NCBI GenBank assembly: GCA_002900995.3
Contig: CM035314.1
Coordinates: 2,639,234 to 2,703,233, forward strand
Source: Ganoderma boninense
Lineage: Eukaryota; Basidiomycota; Agaricomycetes; Polyporales; Polyporaceae
DNA: 64,000 nt
Reading direction: 5' to 3'
Below are positions 1 to 12,277 of this stretch, piece by piece. Within the stretch, counting starts at the first letter, position 1. The number at the start of each line of letters is the position of its first letter. The translations under genes and the position numbers were made by a program. The notes under the pieces are model-generated. The model saw nothing but the letters and a program-made list of their open reading frames with translations, ran no database searches and was not told where the DNA came from.

Positions 1-555
1 ATGCCTTCTCAATGATCCTTCAGAAGGTGTGCATTTTGCAAGCATGCCGCGACATGCATGTTTACGCATCCTTGCCACAGGGTACCCGTGTCCGTGAAGG
101 GGAAGAGATATCGGAATCCTTCATGAAAGAAGCACATCAGCCATCTGCATTGAATAACGTCTCCTCTGTTGTGATCGTCTATCAAGAAGCGGACCCGCCG
201 GAATGGGTGGATGTCAAGCCAGGCTAGTAACTGATCCAGCTTCCCGATCCCCCGCGCAGCGGTCTGACTCCATCCTCCCAGATCTGTTCACGCCTCTCTG
301 CACCATATCTGCGGACACGTCGCAGGTACAACGGGAACCGATGAATGGAACCAATGGGGTTTACTATGTGCAAAAGTTCAAAATCGTGCTCCTATGTGGC
401 CTTACAGAAATGCAAGCGCAGCTCAGCTGGATAGAGAACGTGAGATTCAGCACATTGGTTTTACCGTCTCGTATAAGCTGACTTTCAAGCAGGGGATCGA
501 GAGGAGGGGGCCCGCCAAGATCGTGTATGATGATCTCCCGAGTGCAGACCGCTAA
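1..555 (+). CDS. 3' end of an unrecognised plus-strand gene (partial)
   Basis: A frame is open from 268 to a TAA at 553-555 and reads like coding sequence near its end (motifs MWPYRNASAAQ and GFTVSYKLTFKQ). Upstream, another open frame ends at 227, and a plausible acceptor (CCCGCGCAG) lies at about 251-259, so the window probably starts inside a multi-exon gene whose last exons are here. I could not join the exons cleanly and do not recognise the family. No signal peptide or membrane segment is visible. It may equally be a decayed gene. Confidence 0.3.
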
Positions 556-827
556 AGGACACCAAATTTGGCACTCATGAAGATCCAACATCGCCAACGG
601 ACACATCTTGCAATGAGGCTCAAGCTCGTCGGCTGATCACTGTACAAGGATGTCGTGAACGAGTTATTTATTACAATGCATAGCGATTTTGTTAATGTGA
701 GCGCCTTGCTCCCACCCGCAAGTCGCAAAACAGACCCACAGCTGTGTCGATAGCAACTCGAGCCAGCTTCAAGGCAGTAATAGACTTCTCGTTTGCTAAT
801 GAGTCCAGCATTCGATTCTTCACAAAT

Positions 828-2413
828 TTACCACTTCTCATGCGCTGGACGGACTAGAATACCGGTAGATGTCAGGTAGGATGTTAAATGCGATATAGCG
901 TTCAGGAAGACTCACGGTCAAGCTCCCACGTCCAGGCCGATCTATCCTGATTTACAAGGTAGAGGTAGCCCTGGCGGACGGAGAAAGGCCTGTTAGCGTG
1001 AGATAAGTCAGAAAAGTGCAGTGACACACCGTAGCGATGCTTCGGGGATCCAGACGGATGTCCGGATTTATTCTTGAACGGTTCACCATACGTTGTGACG
1101 TGGAAGTCAACCAGGATAGCTTGGTGAAAATAAATCGATATTAGCTTCGTCGACTCGGTTTCGTGAAACTTTAGGGTACGTACGTCCGTCGATAATAACC
1201 TATGCAAAGAATGCCAGATATTAAGATCCCCTAAATCAACAGTGGATGAGTTCAAAGATGTATGACGTACATGGGCAACCTGACAAATCATACGTGAACA
1301 AGTCAGAATGGCTGCTCATATCGTCCGTGCAGCTGTGACTCACGTGTATGTTCTGCGGGCTGAACTCCTTGTTCAAACTCTGACTCAACGAGCGCACAGC
1401 AGACTTTCCCGCGGCGAATGCACTAGTCAGGACGTTGCCTCGGATGCTGCTCGTCGCACCCGTGAAGAGGAGCGTGCCGCGCTTGCCCCTCTCGTCAAGG
1501 TCGTTCTTCTGGAACTCTTCGATGACATGGCGCGAGAATGCAAACGCGCCTTCGATGGTCCTGTCGAGCATCCTCCGCAAGCGTTCGTACGTCGTCTCCA
1601 GGAATGGTCCCCGGACGCCCGAGCTAGCGTTGTACAAGGCGACCCGAATCTCTGTGGCGCCACCAGACGGCCACTCGTAAGCCTTGATCGCCGTGAAAGC
1701 GTCCGTCATGTCTTGATCCCCGTACGATTCAACAGGAAACGCTGCTACCTGGCAAAATAGCGTTGGCATGGCATGACCACCATGTGAGGCAAGCTCACGA
1801 GGCAGGTATGACATGGTATTCCATTGCTACTCACCTCTGCCCCGCTGCATTCAGCGGCTACATCGTCGGCCACCTGCTTCAGCTTATCCGGGCCTCTGGC
1901 AATCAGCGCAACGCGATATCCCTGGGTCGCAAACAGACGACTAAGGGACAGGGCAAGGAATACGCATCAGCACCGAAGATGGCCAAAGAGCAGCACTCGC
2001 TTGCTCATGAGATATAAGCGGTGAGGGGCCCGATGAAGTCCTAGAGCTGTCGGAGGAGACGATAAACAGATGGTTACATACGCCGTAGAACCACCGGTGC
2101 CTGGAGAAGAAGTACGATGTTCAGCACAACGAATGTCACAGAAATTGGAAGGAAAAGGCGGAAAAAATCACGATTTTCCCTCGTAGAAAGCGTGCGAGGG
2201 TTTGAAGGAGCATCCCTATAGACGTTGAACGACACTGTGTCAATGTCCCGGACGCACTCCCACCTGAACGCTCTCACATGCGCTTGAATGAAGGATTCCC
2301 ATGCGCCAAATGATCGGCAGACAAGAGCTTTTTCTACAGTAAGATACGTTGTACGTACCTGAGCCATTTCCAACGCCAGCGATGACGATGAGAGGCCGCG
2401 CGGAGGGCGGCAT
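828..2413 (-). CDS. Short-chain dehydrogenase/reductase-like protein (fungal SDR lacking the catalytic Tyr)
   Basis: Read on the minus strand, the first exon (from ATG at 2411-2413) gives a Rossmann start, LIVIAGVGNGSG. A later exon gives LFATQGYRVALIARGPDKL, the usual beta-alpha-beta continuation. Further exons give LFTGATSS, AFAAGKSAVRSLSQSL, then NIH|VAH|VIIDG, NPDIRLDPRSIAT, GYLYLVNQDRSAWTWELD and the terminal LRPAHEKW before TAA (828-830). All but the first joins are clean GT-AG introns. The layout matches a cytosolic fungal SDR group of about 240-260 residues. In classical SDRs the catalytic motif is YxxxK; here the position reads AFAAGK, so the Tyr is absent, as I recall for this subgroup. 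The first intron (about 2358 to about 1960) is long and its borders are uncertain; a small exon may be missed there. Substrate unknown. Confidence 0.8.
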
Positions 2414-2955
2414 GGCGGTTTTGTGATCTTGAGAGGGAGTGCGGCCCCGGTTGGATGTTTATCACTGAACAGAAGTCGTTGTAATAAATGGCCCAGGATG
2501 CGCAGAGGCCAAGAGCGAGTTCATGGTCTCAATAAATCGAGCTCCAACTTGAACTTGAGGCCTTGAGGAAGGGCAGCTTGACTAACCGGGCACCGCGGCG
2601 TCTATCCACGTAAGGCCGAGGCTTCGTTCCGGTTAATCGGCTTACAATCGAGCCGGTGCCGCGACTTTCGCTACTGCATACGACCCCTGCTAACTGTCCC
2701 TCTCATGGATAAGTACCGCGACTTATGTGTCCAAGAGCCTGCTCGTATGCGTATGCATGTGAAACCCAAGATCCTCGGTCATACTCCGGTACCCGGACCT
2801 CCACCAGTGTCTACACCCCATGATTACGATGGCGACCGCCCCCGATGCCCGAGCCCGAGTTATGCAGGTTCACAGTGACTGTGAGTGGCATTCAGCCGTC
2901 CCCTCCGTGTCTAAGTGCGATCCAAACTGTACAGAAGTGAGGCTTTCATATCAAC
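2414..2955. other. Intergenic, divergent promoter region
   Basis: About 540 bp between the divergently oriented SDR and GST-like genes, so it should hold both promoters. I see no open frame of interest, no RNA gene and no clear repeat. Confidence 0.5.
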
Positions 2956-4343
2956 ATGACTTCTGCTACTCAACTTCCTGTGATATTATACCAGTGAGTG
3001 GATCGGTCTCGTGTAGTCGCCATGGTGGTTGACGACTTACCCAGCTACGATGCTTCACCCATTTCGAGAAAGGTTCGGCATTTTCTGACAATCAAGAAGA
3101 TACCCCATATCAGAGTGGAGGTCAGTACTGGTGCGCTCCGTCCTGCAAGCAATTTCTACGTTCTTACTCCCCTGGATCGTGGGCCCCAGGTGCCTATGAC
3201 GCATCCTCGCCCCGACCTCGCCGATCGCCTTGGCGTTAAGTACCGGCTCGTCCCGGTCCTGGCAATCGGCAAGGATGTCTATTGCGATAGCAGCCTCATA
3301 ACTAGCGTGCTCGAACGCAATTTTACTCCTGCGGAGGGATTTGGTACAATCTTCCCGAAGCGAAAGGGCGGAGGCACCGCAGACACCGGGATGATCAAGG
3401 CCTTGGCCATGGCCTATGCAGACCGAACGCTCGGTGCCCTTGGATCCCAGACTCTCCCCTACCACAAGTTTAAGCAGGAGTTCCTGGATGACAGGAGCAA
3501 CGTAAGTACATTCGAAAGCTCTCTGTGACCTGACTGACCGTCACGATTGATAGTGGTTTGGGACGAAGATCGACCCCCAAGCGATCATGGCCAATCAGCC
3601 TGTCGTGATCAGCGCACTGTCATCCCACCTGGTTCGTTCTCTGACATTCCAAGAAGGTTGTCGCGCTTGCATGCTACTAACACCTGGCTATAGTCACTTA
3701 TCGAAGAGCAGCTCTCAGATGGTCGCGAATGGCTGATGGATACCGAGACCCCTGGTCTCGCGGACATCTCTGTTCACTATGTCTGGGACTGGGTGCTGTC
3801 ATTCCGCCCGTTGAGGCATATAAAGAATGAGCTGTTGGACAATGCCGAGTTCCCTGCGGCCCTTGCAGTGCGTCATCTACCTTCAACTTCAACGTTCGTT
3901 CTGCTTCGCTGAACCATTGCCTACAGTGGATCTCGCGAATGTCGGCATACATCGCCAAGGAGAATGCTGCACACGGCTCGGTCCTGGACAACATTTCCGG
4001 AGAACGCGCTGCGGAACTGATCACCTCTTCCGCATCCGCGCAAATCAATGCCGTCAGCTTCGATGCTGTGGAGGCATCCCGACTTAAAGTCAAGCTACAG
4101 GATGTAGTCTCGGTTGCACCAACCGAGAGCGGTACGTTAGAATACTAGTCGTGATGTGACGGAGTCTTACACTCACGGCTCTGATTCTGAACAGGTAAGG
4201 TACCTACCGTGGGGACTCTCGTCGCCCTCAGCAAGGAGGAAGTTGTTATAGAGACAGTTGGTTCCTCAGGAAAGCCCGTACTGTGTCATTTCCCAAGGTT
4301 ATATTATTCGATCAGGGTTGAAGAACCGGTGGCGAAGCTGTAG
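2956..4343 (+). CDS. Glutathione S-transferase N-domain-like protein
   Basis: Six exons join without any frame break: 2956-2993, 3045-3501, 3554-3631, 3694-3867, 3927-4131, 4195-4343. The start MTSATQLPVILYH runs through the first intron into YDASPISRKVRHFL, the beta-alpha opening of a thioredoxin-fold GST N-domain (residues about 7-85), including a VPVLAIGKDVYCDSSLI stretch where the cis-Pro and the Ser of GSTs normally sit. The rest is helical with ETPGLADISVHYVWDWV, resembling a GST C-domain, followed by an extra C-terminal part. About 325 residues, longer than a typical GST (210-230). No signal peptide; likely cytosolic. The role in detoxification is inferred from the fold only; substrate unknown. 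Confidence 0.8.
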
Positions 4344-4506
4344 CATCTCAATTCCCTTGTCTAAAGTCCCTTGTCTAAAGTACATTTCCGCAGAGACCTC
4401 GACGTTATGTATTTTCCTCTCCCTGTAGTCCTGGCGTCACAAGAGGTGCCCTCAAATACGAAGTTCACCGAATACACACACATCAACGTGGCGTTGATTA
4501 CCCTGC

Positions 4507-6337
4507 TTAGTGCTCGCACATGTTCCACTCGAGTTCAAAGACCTCCTTCCCATGGTGGAAAACGAAATCGGAGCGTTCTTCCATGAACTCCTTCCTACAT
4601 TCCTCCGCCTCCGCTCGCGTCATCATTCCCAGTGAAGCGTACGAGATAACCTCATCGTACAGCTCTCGTGGAAGCGTGCGGACGAGGGGTACCGGCAGCG
4701 CATGCCACCTCGGCCCACGAGTCGGACTTCCACCAGGACTCCTGCTGGGGCAGAACGTCGCTGGTGGAGATGATTTGGTCGACGGGTCGACGAGGAAGAA
4801 GCAGACAATCTTCCGGTATCCCGGCTTGGAAGGATCCGCAAGCTCGAACGGCTGGACTTGGTGCTGATAGATGTTGGGGAATGCCACGCACTTCCCCTGC
4901 GCTGCGACGATGTGGCCGAGCTCTTGGTTCAGAGGCGACTCCTGCCCAAGTCCCCAGGCGACGACAGTTCCCTTGTGGTCCCACTGCTCATGGAGCCTCA
5001 GCATGCTCCATGGGTTAGGCTTGCCGACGGTGGCACGGAAGGACAGCCTCGACTCGGTGATGTTGTCGCACGCGTAGTAGTACAGCCCGGTGGCGACGAT
5101 GTGCTCGTTCTCCATCCCTTCCACGTGCCAGCTACCGCCCGGGTACTCTGGGTTCTCGGGGGTGAGCACGATGTTGGCGAGCTTGACGATAACTTGAAGC
5201 GTGCGCCCCTTAAGGTTGAGGTCAACGCGCCCGCTGGAGGAAGGTGGTGCGAACGGAGCAGGATCAGGGATGATGGGCCAATGGTCGTTGCGCTCCCAGG
5301 CATCTTCGTCATCGCGGGCGCCGGGATAGGGTGGTGTGCCTTTGTACCAGCGGTGTCCGTCGACGTGGATAGCGTAGGGCCGGCTTGGGCTGAGCGCGTC
5401 CGAGGCGACTCGCTCGAAGAGAGGAAGGAAGCGCTCTAGTATCGCCGAGAGCGTCGCGTAGGCGTCCCCATGGTCGATGGGGTGGAGATTGTTGATGTAT
5501 CCGAGCGGCCGCACTCGACCCGTGGCGGATACTTCGAAGTCCGTCGGTAGCCATTGATGCTTCTCAGAGAATGGCTGGTCGAGTCGGCCTCCATGATCGA
5601 ACTCGAACCGGACGTCGTAGTTGTCTGTCGGCAGCTGCTGGTGCTTCTCTGGGGGGACTCTGTCCTGATATTCTCGCAAAGTGATTACTCGCGAACCGAG
5701 CGATCTAGCGGAATCATGGTGGAGGACGTGGGTATGGCCAATGCGTAAGAAGTACAGAGAGGGATGAACGAGGTCGAGGACTTGTTTCTTAGAGCCAGGA
5801 TGCCAGTCCCTCTCGTCTTCTGGCACGGACTCCAATTTCAAGACGTCCGCGAGCAGCGCCGTTCTCAAGAGCGGTGGGACAAGAGAGACAGACTCATATA
5901 CCATGGGAACCACTGAAGGCTACAGACAAGAATGATAATTCAGTGATGCGAGTCTGGCCACTGATGATCTCGAGGATGCACTCACATAAATCCCCAGTGC
6001 CTGGGGAAAGTTGACCGGCATCGTACCTGAGCTCGTCGAAGATGTAATCGAGTTGAGCTGTCGTAATAGGGTCCCTGGGCCACTTCTTTTCCCCGTCGCC
6101 AGCGCTAAACCTTTCCTCTCCACCCCAGAGCTTCTCGACGAAAACGCGGTCCTGTTCGACCATCTCGTCGCGCCACTTTCGATGCGATGGTCTTGTCGAA
6201 CACCTTCTCCCACCATCTGACCTTTTGGCGTACCTTCCCGGAGAACTGGCGCATGCGCAACTCAACGAGAGTGAGGGGCTGACGTTTTCCGAACTCGAAT
6301 GGAGAGGGGAACTTGAGTCATCCTGCCAGGTCCGCAT
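4507..6337 (-). CDS. DUF4246-family protein (putative Fe(II)/2OG-type fold), frame broken near the N-terminus
   Basis: A 468-codon frame (5913-4507) carries the family core: YGYINNLHP-like motif GYINNLHPIDH, GGSWHVEGMENEHIVATGLY with a His and Glu that could bind metal, and NIYQHQVQPFELAD near the end. The N-terminal part lies upstream as FEFGKRQPLTLVELRMRQF, KVFDKTIASK, WRDEMVEQDRVFVEKLWGG and YIFDELRYDAG, joined to the core by an intron (about 5929-5987). These pieces are in different frames: apparent one-base shifts sit at about 6315, 6174 and 5993 (the last in a GGGG run). I chose the ATG at 6335-6337. The family is common in fungi; function unproven, and the oxygenase idea is inference. 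It may be a pseudogene, but indel errors are more likely because the 468-codon core is intact. Confidence 0.8.
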
Positions 6338-7004
6338 TGGGTGCGCTTGAGCTGAGATGCGTCCGGAAGCATACTGGGCAAGTGAGATGTTGTAGTGATG
6401 TTCTTCTGAGGGATAGATCGTTCGAGCTCAAGGAGGAGACGATATATCTGTTGCTGCAATGTTTATGTTTCGACTAAATTTGGCATGAGGGGAGAAATGC
6501 AGGCGAAGGTTCAGGGAAACGGCTGGCGCTTGGTAAACGTTCAACGTTCAAGAGGATGACGAGACGTTTGAGGAGTCTCGGTCCCGCCTTGTCAAGCTTA
6601 CATAAGGGACCCGTTTACCCGACTGTACATGTCGCAGATTGCAAGTCGCAGCCCTCTTCAGTACCCCTTTCAAGGATTGATGGATTCTTGAGGGTCAAAT
6701 ACATGATTGCGTACGGTGAAAGGAAGCTAACATAGGTATGTAGTTCGTGAACGGCGACGACAGTGAGGAACAATACAAGGATGCTAGTAGACGGAAACGT
6801 GCTTCAGACAGTACTAACTAATCGTGAGCGGGACGCAGGGTGAGAGACAGACGGTCGGAAACGAAAGTGCGTGGAACACAGAGCAGGTGATGATGATAAT
6901 ACATGCAGAGGGATATGACGAAAGCACAAAGGGCATAGGGTGGGATAATGGAAAAGTACTGCGGGACGGGAGGTAGGCAGGTGAGGTAGTAGATGTGATC
7001 AGCG
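6338..7004. other. Intergenic, no recognised feature
   Basis: About 670 bp between the 3' end of the histidine kinase gene and the presumed start of the DUF4246 gene, so it serves as the latter's promoter and the former's terminator region. No coding signal, repeat or RNA gene was recognised. Confidence 0.4.
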
Positions 7005-10000
7005 TCACCGGAACTCGCGCAAGAGAGCCTGCATCGGGAACGAGGAGCGATGTTGGACACGACTCCGGGCCAACGCCATCTTCCTCTCGCCTGCAAGCTT
7101 GTTGATCGAGTTCATGAGATCGCTGCGGCGTAGTGGCTCTGCAGCGGGCGTAAGTGTCCGTGGCAAGGCCACTTTAAATGCAGTACGTACTCGTGATGTG
7201 GTCGTCCATGCCTGCTTGCAGACACCTTTCGCGATCGCCGATCACTGTGAAGACCAAGTGAGCTACGCTGATCACAGCAAAACGAGCATAGTACGTACTT
7301 GCGTGCGCCGTCAACGCAATGATGGGGGTTGGCTCCAAGCCATGAGTCTGTTCGTACGTACGGATAAGCTCGGTGGCCTCCATACCGCCCATAAATGGCA
7401 TGGAAACGTCCATCTGCGCGCCGTGAAGCAATGAGTTCAGTCCTTCCCACAACCAATGAATAGAAAGAGTCTAGACTCACGAGAATGACGTCGAATGGCC
7501 GGTTTCTCTGCACACGGGCCTTGAACGCATCTACTGCAAGCTGGCCGTTCTCCGCAATCTCGACCTGGTGACCGTACTTCTCGAGGATCTTTACAGCGAG
7601 CTTCTGGTTTACCAGGTTGTCCTCGGCGATCAGGATGTCGTACGGCACGTCGTTCTCGGCCACGACTGGCGTGACCGTATTTGACTCTAACGCCGAGATC
7701 AATGCGGAGGCGAGGTCCTGTTCGGAGACGGGTGTTGTTATTTGAGATGAAATGCCATTGTCCAGACACCACTTGACTGTAGAAAAGGTCAGCAAGACGG
7801 CATTTAATGGAGGAAAAAGGCAAGACGCACGATTCAGACGTGGGCTTGACTCCTGAAGAGGTAAACGAATGGTGAGTGCAGGTTCATATCAAACGAACAA
7901 GTACGCGCACCGGTGAGAGCAAGACGATGGGTATATAACGCAAGTGCTCATGCTCCCTCAGGTTCTCAGTCTGCGAGACAGTCAGAAAGGCATCCCCTTG
8001 TAACAAGTAGCAACACGTACCACGCTGAGCGAGTCAACGACGATGGTATCGATATGTGGGCAAGTGGTCTTGTCCGCAACCTCTGCGACAGAGTGCACGA
8101 CGTACGGCCGGAGCCCGAGCTCAAGCACGCGCTGGACAACGCCAGTGCGATCGAAGAAGGTATCGACAAATAGAATGCTCCGCTTCTGGAATGGTTGCAT
8201 TTTGGTGAGCGTTGCCTCCATCGACAGCGGGCTGATTTGGGACGTGATGGTGAAGAAGAACTTGGATCCGTTGGCGACCTCTGACTCGACCCACATGTTA
8301 CCCAACATGAGGGTGACGAGACGTTTCGAGATAGATAAGCCGAGACCAGTGCCGCCATATTCCTGTTTATACACTTAATGAGCATGTGATCTTCCGCAAA
8401 GTCAGGAGGTCTACGCACTCGCGTTGTAGAACCATCCGCTTGGCAGAAGGTGTCGAAGATCATGGTCAGCTTGTCCTTCGCGATGCCGATACCTGTATCG
8501 GACACGCAGAACTCGAGGGTTACGTGTTGGTCGTCTTTGGCAAGCAGTCTACAGCTGAGTGCGACGTGGCCCTTGCGCGAGACCTTGGATGGCGTGAACT
8601 TGATGGCGTTGCCTACCAAGTTTGTGATGACTTGGCGTAAACGAAGCGAATCGCCAATGAGCTGGTCAGGGATGTCAGGGTCGACATCGTAGGTGAGGTC
8701 GAGTTGGTTTTGGGAAGCCCGAACGACTAAAGTCTTGAGGATACCGAAGACCGTCTGCCTGATCGAGTAAGATACTTGCTCCATGGTCATCCGCCCGGCT
8801 TCGACTGCAAAAAATGTTCTGTCAGAGCTGTGCTTCCGCAAAGATAGCATCAAGAACATACTCTTCGAGATATCCAAGATGTCATCAATGATCAACAACA
8901 GGGAACGAGCCAAACTGTGGACCAAGAGCAGATTTTCGCGCTGCGATCGGTTCAGGTCGCTGTCTAACGTGAGCTCCGTCATGCCGATAATACCGTTCAT
9001 CGGAGTCCTAACGAGCAGTTTCAATAGGCATCCCAAGATTGAACGACCAGCATCAACGACATACCGGATCTCGTGGGACATGTTTGCCAAGAACTCTGAC
9101 TTCGACCTGTTGGCCAACTCGGCTGCCTCCCTTGCTGCGGTATTCTTTTGAATACTGTCGCGCAAGTTGGACACCATTTGGTTGATCTGAGTCTTCAACG
9201 AGTCCATCTCTCCGCTCGCCTCCACGGTGATAAATCGACTGAAATCGCCATCCATCGCCGCCGCCGAGATCTGCGCAAAACCTCTGACCTGGGTCGTCAA
9301 GTTGCTTGCCATGGTATTCACAGACATCCTGGCGATCAGCACTCAGCGTCCTTGGTAGGAGATACAGTTGGAAAGGTGACGACTTACGTGATCTCTTGCC
9401 AGATACCCTCGACGTTGCCAACCTCGGCTTGACCGCCGAGCTTACCTTCGGTCCCGACCTCCCTAGCAACCTTCTTCACCTCGGCGGCGAAGATGGCCAG
9501 CTGGTCAATCATGCTGTTGATCGTGTTGACGAGATCGAGTATCTCTCCAGAAACTGGTACGCCCGTGACCTTCTGCGTCAAGTCGCCCTTCGCAACGGCG
9601 CGCTATTAACGGACGTTAAGGTTCTACTTGCACGACATATACATATACGTGCAGACGACGTACCGTGGCCAAAGCGATGGTTCGTACTTGTAACGTCAAC
9701 TGCGCCAGAAGAACGAATGTCAGAAGGCACCTCCTCAACCAAGAGCAAGCACATACGTTGGCAGCCATGACGTTGACATTGTCCGTCAAATCCTTCCAGG
9801 TACCTCCGACGTTGCTGACCTGCGCTTGACCGCCCAAGAGACCTTCGGTTCCGACCTCCTTTGCGACACGTGTCACCTCGTCTGCGAAGAGGCTCAAACT
9901 CTCCGTCATGCCGTTGACCGTCTCCTTCAAGTCAAGCATCTCTCCCCGCACATCGACGGTAATCCGCTTGGTCAAGTCTCCGCCAGCGACAGCCTTTGTA

Positions 10001-12277
10001 ACCTCGGCGATGGACCGCACCTGGTTCGTCAAGTTCATGGCCATCAGGTTCACGTTGTCCGTCAAACCCTGTGGCGGACATGCGGGTCAACTACGCAGCC
10101 ATAGTTCTAGACAGAGCGACACTGCGCACCTTCCAAACACCTTGGAACATCGGGTACGGACGCCTGACCACCCATAATACCCTCGGTTCCGACCTCCAAG
10201 GAGACACGAGTAACTTCACTGGCCAATGTCGATAACCGGGCGACCATCTGGTTGACAGTCGTCTTCAAGTCAAGCATCTCTCCCTGCACGTCGACATTGA
10301 CGGTCCGACTCAAGTCGCCGTTGGCGACGGCCTTCGTGACGTCCGAAATAGAGCGCACTTGATCCGTCAAATTCACAGCCATTTTCTGCGAGCCCGAAGG
10401 AGCGTTGAGATAAGGAGGAGCGCTTGCCGAGACCATGAAAACGGCACATACGTTAACATTCCTAGTCAAGTCCGCCCAAGTGCCCTGCACGCCCTCGACG
10501 CGCGCCTGACCGCCCAAGATACCCTGGGTACCGACTTCCAAGGCGACGCGGGTGACCTCGGAGGCGAATGCGCTCAACTGGTCCACCATAGAGTTGACTG
10601 TTCGCTTCAAAGTAAGCATCTCGCCTTCGACCTCGATGTCGATCTTCTGCGTCAAGTCTCCCCGAGCGACAGCAGTTGTGACCTTCGCGATCGACCGCAC
10701 TTGATCCGTCAAACTCGAACACATTCGATTCACCTACGCGATGATCATGTCACCTTCAAAATCAGCGTTTGACAAGGTGAAGTCAATGGGACTTACGTTG
10801 CGCGTCAACTCCAACCATACTCCCTCAACGTCTGGTACATGCGCCTGACCACCCAATTGACCTTTAGAACCGACCTCCATCGTAACCCGTGTGACTTCTG
10901 CCGATAACGCTCTCAATCTGCCGACCATTCCGTTTACCGTGTTCTTGAGTTCCAGTATCTCGCCGCGGGCATCGACCTCTATTTGTTTGGACAAATCGCC
11001 CAACGCGACAGCCTTGGTGACCTTTGCGATAGACCGTACCTGGTTCGTCAAGTTCGCCGCCAACTTGTTGACGACGCCCGTGAGCTCGCGCCATGTGCCT
11101 TCGACGTCCAGAACGAGCGCCTGGCCGCCCAATTTGCTGCAACGTGGGTTGAGCATGCCATGACGCGGGGTGCGAACTCACGCCAGAAAGGATAAAGGGG
11201 TGCAAGATAGAGGTCCACGTACCCTTCCGTGCCGACTTCCTGGGAGACCCGAGTGACCTCCTTCGCGAACTGTCCGAGTTTGTCAACCTGCCAAGCGGCG
11301 CAGGATCAGCATGCGCCACCGCTGGGGCGTAAGAGCGGATCGACGCACCATCGCGTTGATGACGTCCTTGAGCTGGATCATCACCACGCCCTGGACGGGC
11401 ACGGTGATCTTCTGCGACAAATCGCCACGCGCGACGGCGTTGCAGACGCGCGCGACATCCTGGACCTGGGTCTTTAAGAGCTTGAGTTCGTCGACCGCGC
11501 TCATGCCGCTCTCGAACGCCGCCGCGGCGAGTGGGCCGGGGGGCACGACGAGGGGGGAGGAGACGTCGCCAGTAGACATGTTCACGATCTTGGAGATCGT
11601 AGCCGTATCCGTGATGATTCTGCCGCAACCAGGGCACGACACATGGTCGGCCTGGGTCGAAGGGGGTGCGGAAGCAACGTTTGCCGAGTTCAGTCCTGTA
11701 GCCCTGCGGAGCTTGTCGAGGGGGTTCACGACGCCGTCGAGGTTGATCGTCATGCCGTTCGGGGTGCGAGAGCTGCCAATGCCGGTGCCGTGGGGGACTG
11801 GGGGAGGGGAGTGGGCTCGCTGCTGCTGGAGCTGCCCTCGCTTGTGCTGTCTGACATCTCGACGTCCTTGATAGAGTCGTCCAGCGTGCTGGGAATGCTC
11901 TCAACTGAGCTCGTAGGAGTGAAGAAGGGGGACACTGATGATGAGCCGTTCGCAAATCCACTAGACTCGATGGAGGAAGTGTCGGTATGGGACGAACCAG
12001 AACTGGACATAGGAGGGCTGTCGCCGACGCTACGGCGCTTCTTCGATTCGGGGCCACAGCTCTCGGCGTCGCGGATGGAGTTCAAGGCCTCCTCTGCGGT
12101 GTACATGCGACGCGCCATCGCGCCGAGAGAGCGCAGGATGCTTTCGATCTGCCAATCTGTTGGGCCGTCATATTTCGGGATCGGGGTAGGGAGGGAAGGG
12201 CCAAGCTCGTAGACAGATAAGAGAGCGACGAGATGTGTGAAGAAGGGATGTTGCGAGTGGTGGATTACGGACGCCAT
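7005..12277 (-). CDS. Group III (poly-HAMP) hybrid histidine kinase, Nik1/Os-1-like
   Basis: About 18 exons. Order of domains: Ser-rich N-terminal region with no membrane segment; seven repeated HAMP-type units, each with a GDL/GDF turn ([63 protein letters not shown]); HisKA with the phospho-His in [15 protein letters not shown] (His codon at 9073-9075, an intron just after it); HATPase with [18 protein letters not shown] and GTGLGLSIS; a degenerate receiver-like part; and a C-terminal receiver with ILIAEDN, phospho-Asp in [10 protein letters not shown], and Lys in HITKPLRR. This is the cytosolic class that acts upstream of the HOG-type MAP kinase pathway in osmotic stress and is the known target pathway of phenylpyrrole/dicarboximide fungicides. 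Two one-base frame breaks, at about 11800 (C runs) and 10145, interrupt otherwise conserved stretches. Confidence 0.95.

Noticed and set aside
4858..5439. 193-codon plus-strand frame
   Set aside because: Antisense to the intact 468-codon DUF4246 core.
4507..6337. Calling the DUF4246 gene a pseudogene
   Set aside because: The same kind of one-base shift occurs in unrelated conserved genes nearby, so an assembly cause is more likely.
10864..12057. 397-codon minus-strand frame overlapping the histidine kinase exons
   Set aside because: Out of phase with the HAMP repeats; Pro/Arg-rich alternative frame of the kinase.
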